A stretch of 36,778 nt of DNA. It comes from Colwellia sp. (lineage in GTDB: Bacteria > Pseudomonadota > Gammaproteobacteria > Enterobacterales > Alteromonadaceae). The stretch is taken from the NCBI GenBank assembly GCA_003521815.1, contig DPHE01000063.1, positions 48,549 through 85,326 of the forward strand, read 5' to 3'. Numbering within the stretch: the stretch's first letter is position 1; every line of letters starts with the position of its first letter. Of this stretch, positions 23,589 to 32,332 are shown in pieces. The notes beneath the pieces are model-generated. The model saw only the letters and a list, made by a program, of their open reading frames with translations, was not told the origin of the DNA and ran no database searches. The translations under genes were made by a program, and so were the position numbers.

Positions 23589-24218
23589 ATGCACGCTATT
23601 TTTGAATACATCCCATTAATTATTTTCTTTGTAGTAAATAAATTTGCTGATATATATTGGGCTACAGGCTCTTTAATAGCGACTTCTACTTTACAAATTT
23701 TATATTATGTTATCAAAAAAGAAAAAATACCTACCCGTAACTGGATATTTTTCGGCTTAATTGCCGTATTTGGCGGCCTTACAATATTTTTACATAATGA
23801 TCTTTTTCTCAAATGGAAAGTAACGATTATTAATGAGATCTTTGCACTAGCACTCATAGTGAGTTATTACGGTTTCAAGAAAAATTTAATTAAGCAATTT
23901 TTATCTGAATCACTAACCTTACCTGAGCCTATTTGGGTTAAGTTAAACCTTGCTTGGGCAGCGCTATTTGCACTTTTAGGGGTACTAAATTTATATGTTG
24001 CCTTTAGTTATGATTTAGAAACTTGGGTTAACTTTAAAGTATTTGGCTTAACTGGCTTAACACTAGTTTTTGCTATTGGTTCTATTTTATCCTTATACAA
24101 GTATCTTCCTCAAGAAACTGACAAAGTCGCAGAGGTACTTGAAGGCAGAATTGAAATCACCTCAAGTGTGATGAGTGAATCACCTGAAGATAAACATACC
24201 CCCTCAAATAATAATTAA
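23589..24218 (+). CDS. yciB: YciB inner-membrane spanning protein (IspZ/septation protein A family)
   Basis: Polytopic inner-membrane protein linked in E. coli and Shigella to cell envelope synthesis and septation; the biochemical role is unclear. The N-terminus IPLIIFFVVNKFADIYWATGSLIATSTLQI is typical, with five hydrophobic segments across residues 5-170 and the conserved NLAWAALFALLGVLNLYVAF. The 209 residues exceed E. coli (179), the excess being a polar C-terminal tail ending SPEDKHTPSNNN. yciI follows after 12 bp, so they form a pair, as in the yci region of other gammaproteobacteria. Confidence 0.93.
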   Translation: MHAIFEYIPLIIFFVVNKFADIYWATGSLIATSTLQILYYVIKKEKIPTRNWIFFGLIAVFGGLTIFLHNDLFLKWKVTIINEIFALALIVSYYGFKKNLIKQFLSESLTLPEPIWVKLNLAWAALFALLGVLNLYVAFSYDLETWVNFKVFGLTGLTLVFAIGSILSLYKYLPQETDKVAEVLEGRIEITSSVMSESPEDKHTPSNNN

Positions 24219-24230
24219 ATAGGAAAATAT

Positions 24231-24533
24231 ATGTTCTACCTAATTTATAGTGAAGATGTTGATAACAGCTTAGAAAAACGATTAGCCGTACGCGAGCAAC
24301 ATTTAGCTCGTTTAACAAACTTACAAGATCAAGGCCGTTTATTAGTTGCAGGCCCTTGTCCTGCCATAGACAGTAACGACCCAGGAGCAGCAGGCTTTAC
24401 GGGTTCATTAATTATTGCTGAATTTGACAGCTTAACTCAAGCACAGGCATGGGCTGATGTTGATCCTTATATTGCCGCGGGTGTTTATAAAAAAGTATCA
24501 GTTAAACCTTACAAAAAAGTACTACCTGCTTAG
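24231..24533 (+). CDS. yciI: YciI family protein
   Basis: 100-residue ferredoxin-like-fold protein of the YCII family. It has the family features RxxHLARLTNLQDQGRLLVAGPCPA, a conserved His (His20) within REQHLARL, the acidic pair SNDPGAAGFTGSLIIAEFDS, and DPYIAAGVYKKVSVKPYKKV. The function is unknown, though a few homologues act on chlorinated or small ring substrates. AGGA precedes the ATG, 12 bp after yciB, so it is co-transcribed with yciB. Confidence 0.93.
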   Translation: MFYLIYSEDVDNSLEKRLAVREQHLARLTNLQDQGRLLVAGPCPAIDSNDPGAAGFTGSLIIAEFDSLTQAQAWADVDPYIAAGVYKKVSVKPYKKVLPA

Positions 24534-24540
24534 TTTATTT

Positions 24541-24571
24541 AATTTAAGCCTTTTTATTTAAGGCTTAAATT
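24541..24571 (+). terminator. Stem-loop after yciI
   Basis: Perfect 12-bp stem AATTTAAGCCTT (24541-24552) with its complement 24560-24571 and a 7-nt loop, starting 7 bp after the yciI stop. No T-run follows, so it may stabilise the 3' end rather than terminate. Confidence 0.45.
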
Positions 24572-24750
24572 ATGCTGTTCATTGTTGACACATGGCTACT
24601 TTCTGCGCCGCCTTAGGCAATAAAACATAAGATAAAGGTGAAAAGATAGAACAAAAAATCTAAGAAGTCTTCTTTGGTTTAGTGACGTCAAAAATGTTAT
24701 CCATAAGAATCTGAAAACTTGGGTTAATAATCATACTTTTAATATTGATC

Positions 24751-24771
24751 AAAAATGCCCATTACTGGGCA
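24751..24771 (-). terminator. Rho-independent terminator after the PerM-family gene
   Basis: TGCCCA (24756-24761) and TGGGCA (24766-24771) with a 4-nt loop; on the minus strand five T follow (24751-24755). It lies 178 bp beyond the perM stop. Confidence 0.65.
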
Positions 24772-24802
24772 CTATTACGTATTAAAATATATAAACGTTC
24801 AC

Positions 24803-24836
24803 AAAATAATTTTATTATTTTTAATAAAATTATTTT
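24803..24836. repeat. A/T-only perfect 15-bp inverted repeat
   Basis: AAAATAATTTTATTA (24803-24817) and its exact complement (24822-24836), loop TTTT. It lies in the 3' untranslated part of the minus-strand permease message, before the terminator. Confidence 0.7.
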
Positions 24837-24949
24837 CGTTGGCAATATATTGTTTTATCTCCTGAAAAACACGTGATGATACCTATATAAGAGTGTTATA
24901 TCTTCTTGAATAAATTTCGCATAAAAGAACTGAGCCAAGTGCAGTAAAC

Positions 24950-26014
24950 TTAAACTGACTGGGCTTTTTCCGCTTCTTGTAGGACACTTTCTTCATCACT
25001 TAATAATACAGCTAACCAACGTCCTTCCGGTGAATTTTCAAAACCAATTTTTAAAATCATTGTTAAAGGAACACTTAACAGCATACCAACGGTACCCAAT
25101 AACCAACCCCAAAATATCAAGGATAAAAATACCACCAACGTTGATAGTCCTAAGCCTTTACCTAGATATCTAGGTTCAATCATATTACCCATTATCATAT
25201 TGATAGCAACATAACCTAAACCAATAAAGCCGGCTTCACCTAGACCTAATTGTAACGTGGCTAATGTTACTGCGGGAAGAGCCGCAATAATAGAACCGAT
25301 GTTAGGAATATAATTGAGCAAAAAAGCAAAAACGCCCCACAGAAGAAAGAAATCTAAACCAAAAGCCCATAACATGACTGATACCACAATACCGGTAGCA
25401 ACACTGACCATTGTTTTGATCGCAATATAGTGATTAACAGACGCTAAGAAGCGCTCAATTTGTTTCAAACGCATTTCAGGATCATCTAGCGCAAAGTGAA
25501 TTTTCAAAGGAAAAGATGACGCTTCAAATAGCATAAAAACTATGGTCAAAATGATCAAGAATAAATTAGCCATAACAGAACCAAATCCACTAAGCATATT
25601 CGCTGCCATACCCATAGCTACAGCAGGATCAAAATATTCTAATAAAATAGTGGAAGAAATTTGAATATTATAACGGGATAATAAAGCTGTTATCCAAGTA
25701 ATCTGTTCTTGTAATTGTAGTCGATATTGCGGAATTAATTGGGACAATTCATTTAACGAATTACCCACTAATCCAGCTAAAGATAACGCTATTGTGACAA
25801 AAATACCAATAACTAAAATAACCGATATAGCCTTAGGGATTTTAAACTCACTCGCTTTAGCCACAAGTGGATTACACATAATAGCGATAAATAAGGACAA
25901 CAAAAATGGTACAAGTAAATTTGCGGCAGTTTTAATACCTGCCAAAATAATAAAAATTGCCGCGATAGTCACAAAAACTTTGACAATACTTGTTGTGTTA
26001 GCAGTAACGCCCAT
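24950..26014 (-). CDS. AI-2E transporter / PerM family permease
   Basis: Polytopic inner-membrane protein of 354 residues. There are about eight hydrophobic segments in the usual family layout: two close pairs at the N-terminus (ITAN..VKVFVTIAAIFIILAGIKTA, LLVPFLLSLFIAIMCNPLV), a soluble loop, then GVFAFLLNYIPNIGSIIAALPA, the family signature, and the C-terminal VFLSLIFWGWLLGTVGMLLSVPLTMILKI. Members export autoinducer-2 (TqsA) or act as permeases of unknown or Na+/H+ substrate; sequence alone does not decide. It stands alone on its strand with its own terminator. Confidence 0.88.
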   Translation of the reverse strand: MGVTANTTSIVKVFVTIAAIFIILAGIKTAANLLVPFLLSLFIAIMCNPLVAKASEFKIPKAISVILVIGIFVTIALSLAGLVGNSLNELSQLIPQYRLQLQEQITWITALLSRYNIQISSTILLEYFDPAVAMGMAANMLSGFGSVMANLFLIILTIVFMLFEASSFPLKIHFALDDPEMRLKQIERFLASVNHYIAIKTMVSVATGIVVSVMLWAFGLDFFLLWGVFAFLLNYIPNIGSIIAALPAVTLATLQLGLGEAGFIGLGYVAINMIMGNMIEPRYLGKGLGLSTLVVFLSLIFWGWLLGTVGMLLSVPLTMILKIGFENSPEGRWLAVLLSDEESVLQEAEKAQSV

Positions 26015-26125
26015 AAATTAAGGGTCCGTAATTAGATGATAATTAAGTAATAGTTAATTTTCCAAGATCTCCGCTTAAAATACAACAGGCATAACCGTTT
26101 TACACTACATAAATTACATAGTTTG

Positions 26126-28744
26126 TTACATCGTTCGACGAATTAAAGTAACACTCGACATGGTGAGCAGACGCCAGCAACTAAGCAGACCCACTATACC
26201 AACAAAACTAGCACCCGCAACAATACCCAATAACCAATACTCAAAATGCAAACTAGTTTGCATCTTAAATAAATGACTTTGTAGCAAGTAAACAGTCAAC
26301 TCCATTGCAACACTGGCCATTAATCCGGCAATGGCGCCTAAGGCAACGAACTCAAGTAAAATACTATTACGTAGTAAAGCGCCTTTAGCACCAATAGTTC
26401 TTAATATAGCTATTTCTCTCTCGCGCTCTTCCATACTCGCCTGTACTTGTGCTACCAGTACTAAGCAACCGGCAAAAACGACGAGTACTAAAATAAACTC
26501 TACCGCTTTAGAAACTTGTTCAATAACCTTACGCAGTTGTAGGATCATTGCATCCACATCAATGACACTAATAGTTGGATAAGTATTTAGAAATTTTTGT
26601 AACTGCACTTTACTATCTACAGGCACGTATAAAGATGAAATATAACTCGCAGGATAATCAGCCAGCACTTGTGGATTAAAAATCATATAAAAGTTAGGTT
26701 GCATTGATTGCCAATTAACTCCGCGAATACTGGTCACAGGAACCGTGATAACTTCACTGCCCAGCTGAAAGGTTAAGTTGTCTCCTAAATTGATATTCAA
26801 ACGTTTAGCTAATGTTTGTTCAATCGATACTTGTGGTTTATTAGTGTCCGTTAAATCATTTTTCCACCACTTACCCTGTATAACACTATTTTCTGTCGGT
26901 AAATGTTCTCGCCAAGTTAAGTTTAACTCTCGGCCTACGCCTTTACGGCCATTATCACTACCATCAGTTTCTTCTTTAGATACTTTTTTAGCGATTTTAT
27001 CACTGTTAATGGCGGTTAACCTACCGCGAATAACGGCATAAGTATCACTAGCGGTAATATTTTGCTGCTCAATAAATCGCTCAACATTATCAACTTGATT
27101 TGGGGCAATGTTGACTAAAAATAAGTTTGGCGTTTGCTCAGGTAATTGCGCTTGCCATTCACTCAACAAGGCACTTCTGATAACGATTATCATTAATAGT
27201 AACTTTATCGCGATAGTAAAACTCACTAACTGTACACTATTAGCTTGCGCCCTACGTTGTAAATTTGCCAATGCTAAATGCCAAGATGCGCCCGCTTTAG
27301 TACCAATATTACGCGTAAGCTTCATCAATAAACGGCCAAAAGTCAATAATAAAGCCGACACGATAATACCGCCAATTAATAAGCTAATACTTAATATCAT
27401 GTCGCTACTGAACACCAATAACAATAAGAGAAGTGCTGATAATGGGATTGAAAACTGACCAAAACGGGCTGTGGAATTTTGATGACTTGGTGTTAGGTTT
27501 TCTCCTCTAACAACCACTAACGGTGAGGTGGCTATCAATTCTTTTAACGGCGTTACGGCAAATGCTAGTGCACAAAGTAAGCCAGTAAAAACGGCAATAA
27601 TCAAAGGGTAAAAACCTAAAGTAATTAACCCTGAGAAATGAGTGTCAGTAACAGAGTCTATAGTTAATTGCACCGGTAAATAATCTTGTATCGCATAAAA
27701 TCCCAATTGTGCAAGGACATAACCAACAAGTAAGCCAAGCATTATGCTAAAAACACTTAACAATGACCAATGTAAATAATACAACTTTCTAATATGGCTT
27801 AACGATGCTCCCATCGCTTTATATACCCCAACACAGCTCTGATGACGCTGAGCATAACGTCTGCTAGCCACTGAGACGGCAACAGCGGCCAAAATTATCC
27901 CTAACAAACTAGCAAGCGATAAATATTTTTCAGCTTTATTTAGTGCATTAGCCAAGGGTGATTGTTTAGATTGAATATCATACCAACGCTGGCTATCATT
28001 AAGTTTTGGTTTAAGCCACACAGTTAATGCATTAATTGCATCAACATCGCCAGAAAATAAGTATTTGTACGTAACTCTACTGCCCGGTTGAACTAGCTGG
28101 GTTTTATCGAGATCGGCAATATTAATAATCACCTTAACACCCGAGGTAAAAACACTAAAAGACGCATCAGGAATTTGCTTGGCAACGGCTTTAATAACAA
28201 AGCTACTTTCACCAATATCAATAACATCCCCAATGGATACCTCAAGTAATGATAATAATTTTTCTTCAATAAAAACGGTGCCTAAATCAGGCGCATTCAC
28301 CACGGTTAACGCATTTTCATTACTTGAATAATTTACCAGTAACTCTCCCCTTAACGGGTAAGAACTTGAGACGGCTTTAATTTCAACTAACGCCATAACA
28401 TCACCTGCAAATACCATAGATGACATCAGTACTTGTTCGGCTTGATTAATTTTAAGCTGTTGACTTTTTTGAGTTATGGCATCACGCGATAGAGCTGTTG
28501 GTTGTGTGATATTGTCTTGTAAAACTATCTTTCTACTTGTCTGTAAAACACGATCAGCTGCAATAAAACTAGTACTTTCATTGAGTAATGCTTGCTTAAT
28601 TTTTCCTGAAAATCCCGCTAAAGAAAAAACACTGGCAACACCCAGTGCGATGGCTAACACTATGATAGTTAGTTCGCCACGTTTTAGTTCATGCTTTAAT
28701 AAACGTATTGACTGTTTTACCCAATTAGCCATAAAAAAACTCAT
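26126..28744 (-). CDS. ybbP: YbbP-like ABC exporter permease (FtsX/MacB fold)
   Basis: Large inner-membrane permease working with the ATPase encoded just upstream. The 872 residues carry an N-terminal membrane helix, an extracytoplasmic domain, a block of helices with FtsX domain 1 (SVASRRYAQRHQSCVGVYKAMGAS), a second extracytoplasmic domain (about 530-730) and FtsX domain 2 (EEREREIAILRTIGAKGALL). It is longer than E. coli YbbP (about 804). ATG 28744 overlaps the ATPase stop as ATGA, which supports that start over a second ATG at 28732. The E. coli ybbA-ybbP-tesA neighbourhood is conserved here. Confidence 0.92.
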   Translation of the reverse strand: MSFFMANWVKQSIRLLKHELKRGELTIIVLAIALGVASVFSLAGFSGKIKQALLNESTSFIAADRVLQTSRKIVLQDNITQPTALSRDAITQKSQQLKINQAEQVLMSSMVFAGDVMALVEIKAVSSSYPLRGELLVNYSSNENALTVVNAPDLGTVFIEEKLLSLLEVSIGDVIDIGESSFVIKAVAKQIPDASFSVFTSGVKVIINIADLDKTQLVQPGSRVTYKYLFSGDVDAINALTVWLKPKLNDSQRWYDIQSKQSPLANALNKAEKYLSLASLLGIILAAVAVSVASRRYAQRHQSCVGVYKAMGASLSHIRKLYYLHWSLLSVFSIMLGLLVGYVLAQLGFYAIQDYLPVQLTIDSVTDTHFSGLITLGFYPLIIAVFTGLLCALAFAVTPLKELIATSPLVVVRGENLTPSHQNSTARFGQFSIPLSALLLLLLVFSSDMILSISLLIGGIIVSALLLTFGRLLMKLTRNIGTKAGASWHLALANLQRRAQANSVQLVSFTIAIKLLLMIIVIRSALLSEWQAQLPEQTPNLFLVNIAPNQVDNVERFIEQQNITASDTYAVIRGRLTAINSDKIAKKVSKEETDGSDNGRKGVGRELNLTWREHLPTENSVIQGKWWKNDLTDTNKPQVSIEQTLAKRLNINLGDNLTFQLGSEVITVPVTSIRGVNWQSMQPNFYMIFNPQVLADYPASYISSLYVPVDSKVQLQKFLNTYPTISVIDVDAMILQLRKVIEQVSKAVEFILVLVVFAGCLVLVAQVQASMEEREREIAILRTIGAKGALLRNSILLEFVALGAIAGLMASVAMELTVYLLQSHLFKMQTSLHFEYWLLGIVAGASFVGIVGLLSCWRLLTMSSVTLIRRTM

Positions 28745-29493
28745 ACATTCTCTGCTTGAATTATTTTGGTATCGGTATTTAATTGTTCTGACTTCGTATG
28801 ATCTAAGTGTTGCTTATTAATTAATCGCCCACCTTGCATTTCAACACGGCGTTGACAACGCTGAGCTAATATTAAATCATGGGTAACTAACACTAAGGTT
28901 GTGCCAAATTGCTTATTTAGATCAAATAATAAATCAGCAATATGTGTAGAGGTGTACTTATCTAAATTTCCAGTAGGCTCATCAGCAAATAAAATATCAG
29001 GTTTAGTAATAAAGGCTCGAGCAATAGCAACTCGTTGTTGTTCTCCTCCAGAGAGTTGTGCTGGAAAATGATTAGCCCGTTCACTCAACCCTACTTGCGC
29101 TAATAAGTCTAATGCCTTTTGTTTAGCGTTATCATCATTGGCAAGCTCTGCCGGTAACATCACATTTTCTAGGGCCGTTAAACTACTGATTAAAAGAAAT
29201 TGCTGAAAAATAAAACCGACATGATCTGCCCTCACTTGACTACGCTGTTCTTCATTTAATTGATGCAATGGTTTATTTTTCAGATAAACTTCACCATATG
29301 AGGGTAAATCTAAACCTGCTAAGATAGATAACAAGGTCGTTTTACCTGAGCCCGAGGAGCCAACTATTGCAATAGTTTCTCCTGTAGACACCGCTAAATT
29401 TATGTCATTCAATAAAGTTAGCTGCTTATCTTCAAGCATAACGTGTTTTGCAAGTGATTGTGTTTTAAGAATAATTTTGGAATTTAAATTCAT
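28741..29493 (-). CDS. ybbA: YbbA-like ABC exporter ATPase
   Basis: Nucleotide-binding subunit of the YbbAP exporter, 250 residues of the LolD/MacB type. Walker A is GSSGSGKTT, the Q-loop FIFQQF, the signature LSGGEQQRVAIARA, Walker B ILFADEPTGNLD, and the switch His is in VTHD. The C-terminal 25 residues are polar and unlike E. coli. Its stop overlaps the permease ATG (ATGA). Its start codon shares two bases with the tesA start on the other strand, so its ribosome site lies within tesA. Confidence 0.93.
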   Translation of the reverse strand: MNLNSKIILKTQSLAKHVMLEDKQLTLLNDINLAVSTGETIAIVGSSGSGKTTLLSILAGLDLPSYGEVYLKNKPLHQLNEEQRSQVRADHVGFIFQQFLLISSLTALENVMLPAELANDDNAKQKALDLLAQVGLSERANHFPAQLSGGEQQRVAIARAFITKPDILFADEPTGNLDKYTSTHIADLLFDLNKQFGTTLVLVTHDLILAQRCQRRVEMQGGRLINKQHLDHTKSEQLNTDTKIIQAENV

Positions 29494-30163
29494 GATAAAA
29501 AATTCGTTCTTTCGTTTATCGATATTAGTATTGATTATAACTAGTTTTGGGATGTTTTTTACTAATTCAAGCCAAGCAAGTGAAAATCAGTTCAGTGAGC
29601 CTCTCTCTATTTTAATACTAGGTGATAGCCTAAGTGCAAGCTTTGGTATGAAAGAAAACCAAGGTTGGGTATACCAACTAAATCAAGCGTTACAACAACA
29701 AAAAGCACCTTATACCTTAATTAATGCTAGTATCAGCGGCGAGACTACAGCCGGTGGTTTAACTCGCCTACCGAGAATCTTAGCTAAACAAAACATTGAT
29801 TATTTATTAGTAGAATTAGGCGGAAATGATGGTTTAAGAGGTTTTCCACCTTCAGTTATTAAAAACAACTTGTTACAAATAATTCAATTAGCTCAACAAA
29901 AAAGTATCAAGGTATTATTAATGGAGATAAAAATTCCCCCTAACTATGGTGCGCGTTATAATCAGCTTTTTAATCAGACCTTTACTAAAGTAGCTAACAT
30001 AAGCGATATTAACCTATTATCTTTTTTTATGGAATCTATTGCAATAAGGCCCGAGTTGATGCAATCAGACGGTATCCACCCTAATATTAAAGCACAACCA
30101 CTTATCGTTACATTGATGAAACAACAGCTAGATTCATTGATAACATTACCATTAAATAAATAA
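29492..30163 (+). CDS. tesA: TesA-like multifunctional acyl-CoA thioesterase/lysophospholipase
   Basis: Periplasmic SGNH hydrolase. From ATG 29492 it has 223 residues; the frame is open to 29402, but that part is antisense to ybbA. A signal peptide (KNSFFR, a hydrophobic core, cleavage probably after SSQA near residue 29) precedes the four SGNH blocks: ILGDSLSASFG (Ser46), ISGETTAGG, VELGGNDGLRG, and DGIHPN with Asp193/His196. It is divergent from ybbA with a start inside the same CATG; TTGGAA about nine bases upstream is its likely ribosome site and lies in ybbA codons. Confidence 0.94.
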   Translation: MIKNSFFRLSILVLIITSFGMFFTNSSQASENQFSEPLSILILGDSLSASFGMKENQGWVYQLNQALQQQKAPYTLINASISGETTAGGLTRLPRILAKQNIDYLLVELGGNDGLRGFPPSVIKNNLLQIIQLAQQKSIKVLLMEIKIPPNYGARYNQLFNQTFTKVANISDINLLSFFMESIAIRPELMQSDGIHPNIKAQPLIVTLMKQQLDSLITLPLNK

Positions 30164-30225
30164 TGATCAGCTGAAAACCCGTTATTAAATCAATAATGGT
30201 TGATACTAGCTAAATGACCCAATGC

Positions 30226-30312
30226 TTACTCCCACGTTTTTACTGTACTCACTTTTTCTAATACACGCTCGCCACAAGCTTGTTCAACATTCTCTATGCC
30301 GCGTTGAACTGT
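30226..30312 (-). pseudogene. Orphan C-terminal coding fragment
   Basis: Minus-strand frame of 28 codons ending in TAA that reads like natural protein (GIENVEQACGERVLEKV, then STVKTWE) but is preceded at once by an in-frame TGA and has no start codon. It sits in the 161-bp gap between tesA and the glycosyltransferase gene, at the left edge of the compositionally different segment. I read it as the tail of a gene cut off by a rearrangement; the family is not recognised, and a chance frame cannot be excluded. Confidence 0.35.
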
Positions 30313-30324
30313 TCACATTACCCG

Positions 30325-31419
30325 CTATTTAAGCTGATGTTGCAGCTCACTTATAAACGTCTCATGGTTTTGAATAACCCATGATCGAGCCGCTAGTGAT
30401 TTTTTAAATAACACCGACGGGTGCGTGTTAAGAACTTCTGTCACGGCTATTTCAATAGCATCCGCATCTACGAAGTAGCGAACGCCAAGGTGACAAGGTT
30501 CGCTCTTGTGCCAAGGCAACAGGTAGCCACGATCCGGCTGAATCAGCTCATTCATTGGTGACGCATCTGTGGTGATCACCACCTCTTGAAACGCCATACC
30601 TTCAACCAAAATATGGCCATAGCCCTCAACTTCTGAGGGTGCCAATACGATACCGTTATCACGACGCAATAGAGTCAGTTTCTCCTCGTTTGGGTGTTTC
30701 CATACATTCACATTGGCCGGTACTGGCATAATATCGCAGGTGTTATCAATCACCACCTCAAGCTGGGGCCATTCAGGGTGACGACGCCAAGCTTCAACAA
30801 TCGCCTTAGTACCCTTCTTACGATTTCTTCCAGCGACATGCAGGAAACAGTGGAACCGGTTTAGATCGTTAATGATCTCAGGAACAACCTCAGCAATCGG
30901 GTTAGAGAAGCCCAGCATACGTACATCCGCATGATGCTTAGTAAGTGTTGTCTTGGCCTCTTCCGTCTTCACCAACACGCGATCAAGGTATTTGAAAAAG
31001 CAGAGATGCTGTGGACGGATCCACTCCTGATTAGGGATCAACCAATTCACAGTTGCAGCCGCCATATAATCTACCGCGACACTTTCAAGATGAATCTGTA
31101 GCGCAACCTTAGGTTTTCTCAAGCCGTGAAACCAAACCTGCCACTGATTGAGTAGATCGGATAGTGTTCGCGGCAGTAACTGCTTTACCTTCGCGTAACG
31201 GTGACTGTTCCTTGTGCTGCGAATCGACCAAGCAGGTAAAATCTTACGCTCGACCTGACAGCCCATCGTTTCCAGGGCTTTTTGCAACAGATCGGCGTCA
31301 ACTTGTAAGCCCCGTCCAGAGTTCGTCAATAATAGCCGAACCGTTGAGTAGGCCGACTCGTGATGCATGGAAATGGGAAGCGATGATGTACTGTTCAAAT
31401 CTGGTGTGAGGTTTTTCAT
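30325..31419 (-). CDS. GT4-like family glycosyltransferase
   Basis: 364 residues resembling GT-B retaining glycosyltransferases. The C-terminal half has the donor-binding signature: HVAGRNRKKGTKAIVEAWRRHPEWP, then LAPSEVEGYGHILVEGMAF with the E-x7-E pattern, and VVITTDASPMNEL. The N-terminal half is less typical (SGRGLQVDADLLQKALETMGC, LQIHLESV). No membrane segment or signal peptide, so it is cytoplasmic. A Met at codon 18 is an alternative start. It stands alone with no surrounding polysaccharide genes, in a segment richer in G+C than its neighbours, and is probably acquired or left over from a larger locus. The acceptor is unknown. Confidence 0.8.
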   Translation of the reverse strand: MKNLTPDLNSTSSLPISMHHESAYSTVRLLLTNSGRGLQVDADLLQKALETMGCQVERKILPAWSIRSTRNSHRYAKVKQLLPRTLSDLLNQWQVWFHGLRKPKVALQIHLESVAVDYMAAATVNWLIPNQEWIRPQHLCFFKYLDRVLVKTEEAKTTLTKHHADVRMLGFSNPIAEVVPEIINDLNRFHCFLHVAGRNRKKGTKAIVEAWRRHPEWPQLEVVIDNTCDIMPVPANVNVWKHPNEEKLTLLRRDNGIVLAPSEVEGYGHILVEGMAFQEVVITTDASPMNELIQPDRGYLLPWHKSEPCHLGVRYFVDADAIEIAVTEVLNTHPSVLFKKSLAARSWVIQNHETFISELQHQLK

Positions 31420-31641
31420 GTAACTTGCCCTAGGCCCTGATAGCCACTGTTGTATTCAAAAATTATTTATTCAGGCGTAGCAAAGCACGTGCCAAGCATA
31501 AAACACACAAAAGTAGCGAATATAAAGGGATGTATGGCTCGTTCTACATATCCTGCAATGCAGCTTGCGAATCACACTGGTAATCAGGACAGGATTTCCC
31601 GTGATCTATAACAACGCTAGTCCAAAGTCAGAGAATATAGC

Positions 31642-31677
31642 CTTGCTTACCCACAATTTATTGAGTGGGTAAGCAAG
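31642..31677. repeat. Perfect 13-bp inverted repeat
   Basis: CTTGCTTACCCAC (31642-31654) and its exact complement (31665-31677) with a 10-nt loop. No T-run on either strand, so it is not an obvious terminator. It lies in the debris region upstream of the glycosyltransferase gene; it could be the remnant of a mobile element end. Confidence 0.75.
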
Positions 31678-31877
31678 ATCAAATAATTATACTCGTTGTG
31701 TTGTTGTCTGTTTGTGGCGATGTTGATGACAGTGTCAGGGTGATCGTGAAGCAACCGTTTATAGCAATACGGCTGATATGATTGCTGATCCTTCATCTGA
31801 CTTTAGAGTCGATGATGTTTAATCCTGAGGTTATCACCAACACAAGAAACACAAAGCGTTGTGCGTATCTATCATGA

Positions 31878-31999
31878 CTATGATTTTCATGACCAAAGAT
31901 GCCGTCACTCCTTGGGCTGAGGACGTTACTAAAGCCGCCATTGAACGGATATCTCGAATAATGCCCTTACATCATCGGCATCAAAAGCTGACGCAGTAA
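31878..31999 (-). pseudogene. Degenerate macB permease fragment
   Basis: About 120 bp align with the intact macB permease gene at roughly 33394-33510 at close to 80% identity by eye. Shared stretches include GCCGTCACTCCTTGGG, TGAGGACG and ATTGAAC. Translated, it matches the part of MacB around AFDANDAKAIIRDISS and SSQGVTA, but a one-base deletion breaks the frame and no flanking gene remains. It has the same orientation as the live copy 1.5 kb away. It is either the remains of a second macAB-type locus or a decayed partial duplication. Confidence 0.75.
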
Positions 32000-32101
32000 A
32001 CAGATGAACTACCGAGTAAGAACTGAGCGACAGTACTTGTGCTGATTAATAACTCTGTGCCCCATTGGTTACTCAATTATCTAATTAGAAAATTCTGCTT
32101 C

Positions 32102-32332
32102 TTAATCTGCGGCATAGAGTTTTTTGAAATGTTTTAGATCCCAGCCAATCATTACTTCATTACCAATTTTAAGGGCTGGTACAGAGCTAGCCCCTATAGC
32201 GTCAAGCTCTTTTCTACCGCGCTGCATTTTCGCATTTGTTAATCTGTATTTAATGCCATTATCATCCAAATATTTTTGGACTTCACGGCAATGGGGGCAT
32301 TTATCTGAAATATATAAAACAACGCGTTTCAT
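32102..32332 (-). CDS. Glutaredoxin-like protein
   Basis: 76-residue thioredoxin-fold protein with the redox motif CPHC (Cys12 and Cys15 from this start), the cis-proline SVPAL, and the C-terminal MIGWDLKHFKKLY similar to the glutathione-side helix of glutaredoxins. ATG 32332 is preceded by AAGGTGA; a GTG one codon earlier (32335) is possible but less well placed. CPHC rather than the CPYC of classical glutaredoxins suggests a NrdH-like or mono-domain variant. It stands alone between the macB debris and the macAB operon. Confidence 0.85.
   Translation of the reverse strand: MKRVVLYISDKCPHCREVQKYLDDNGIKYRLTNAKMQRGRKELDAIGASSVPALKIGNEVMIGWDLKHFKKLYAAD

Larger units (their letters stand above)
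24534..24949. other. Convergent yciI-perM intergenic region
   Basis: 416 bp between two converging genes. It contains three inverted repeats listed separately: a 12-bp stem just after yciI, a terminator for the minus-strand permease, and an A/T-only 15-bp repeat. No credible ORF. Confidence 0.6.
31420..32101. other. 682-bp non-coding stretch with gene debris
   Basis: No intact gene on either strand. It contains a strong 13-bp inverted repeat (31642-31677) and, at 31878-31999, a fragment homologous to macB (both listed). A plus-strand frame around 31686-31780 reads somewhat like a short lipoprotein start (VVLLSVCGD) but stops early and has no start signal. Overall this looks like decayed sequence between transferred pieces. 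Confidence 0.6.

Noticed and set aside
26331..27458. Plus-strand ORFs antisense to ybbP
   Set aside because: Shadow frames within a well-supported permease gene.
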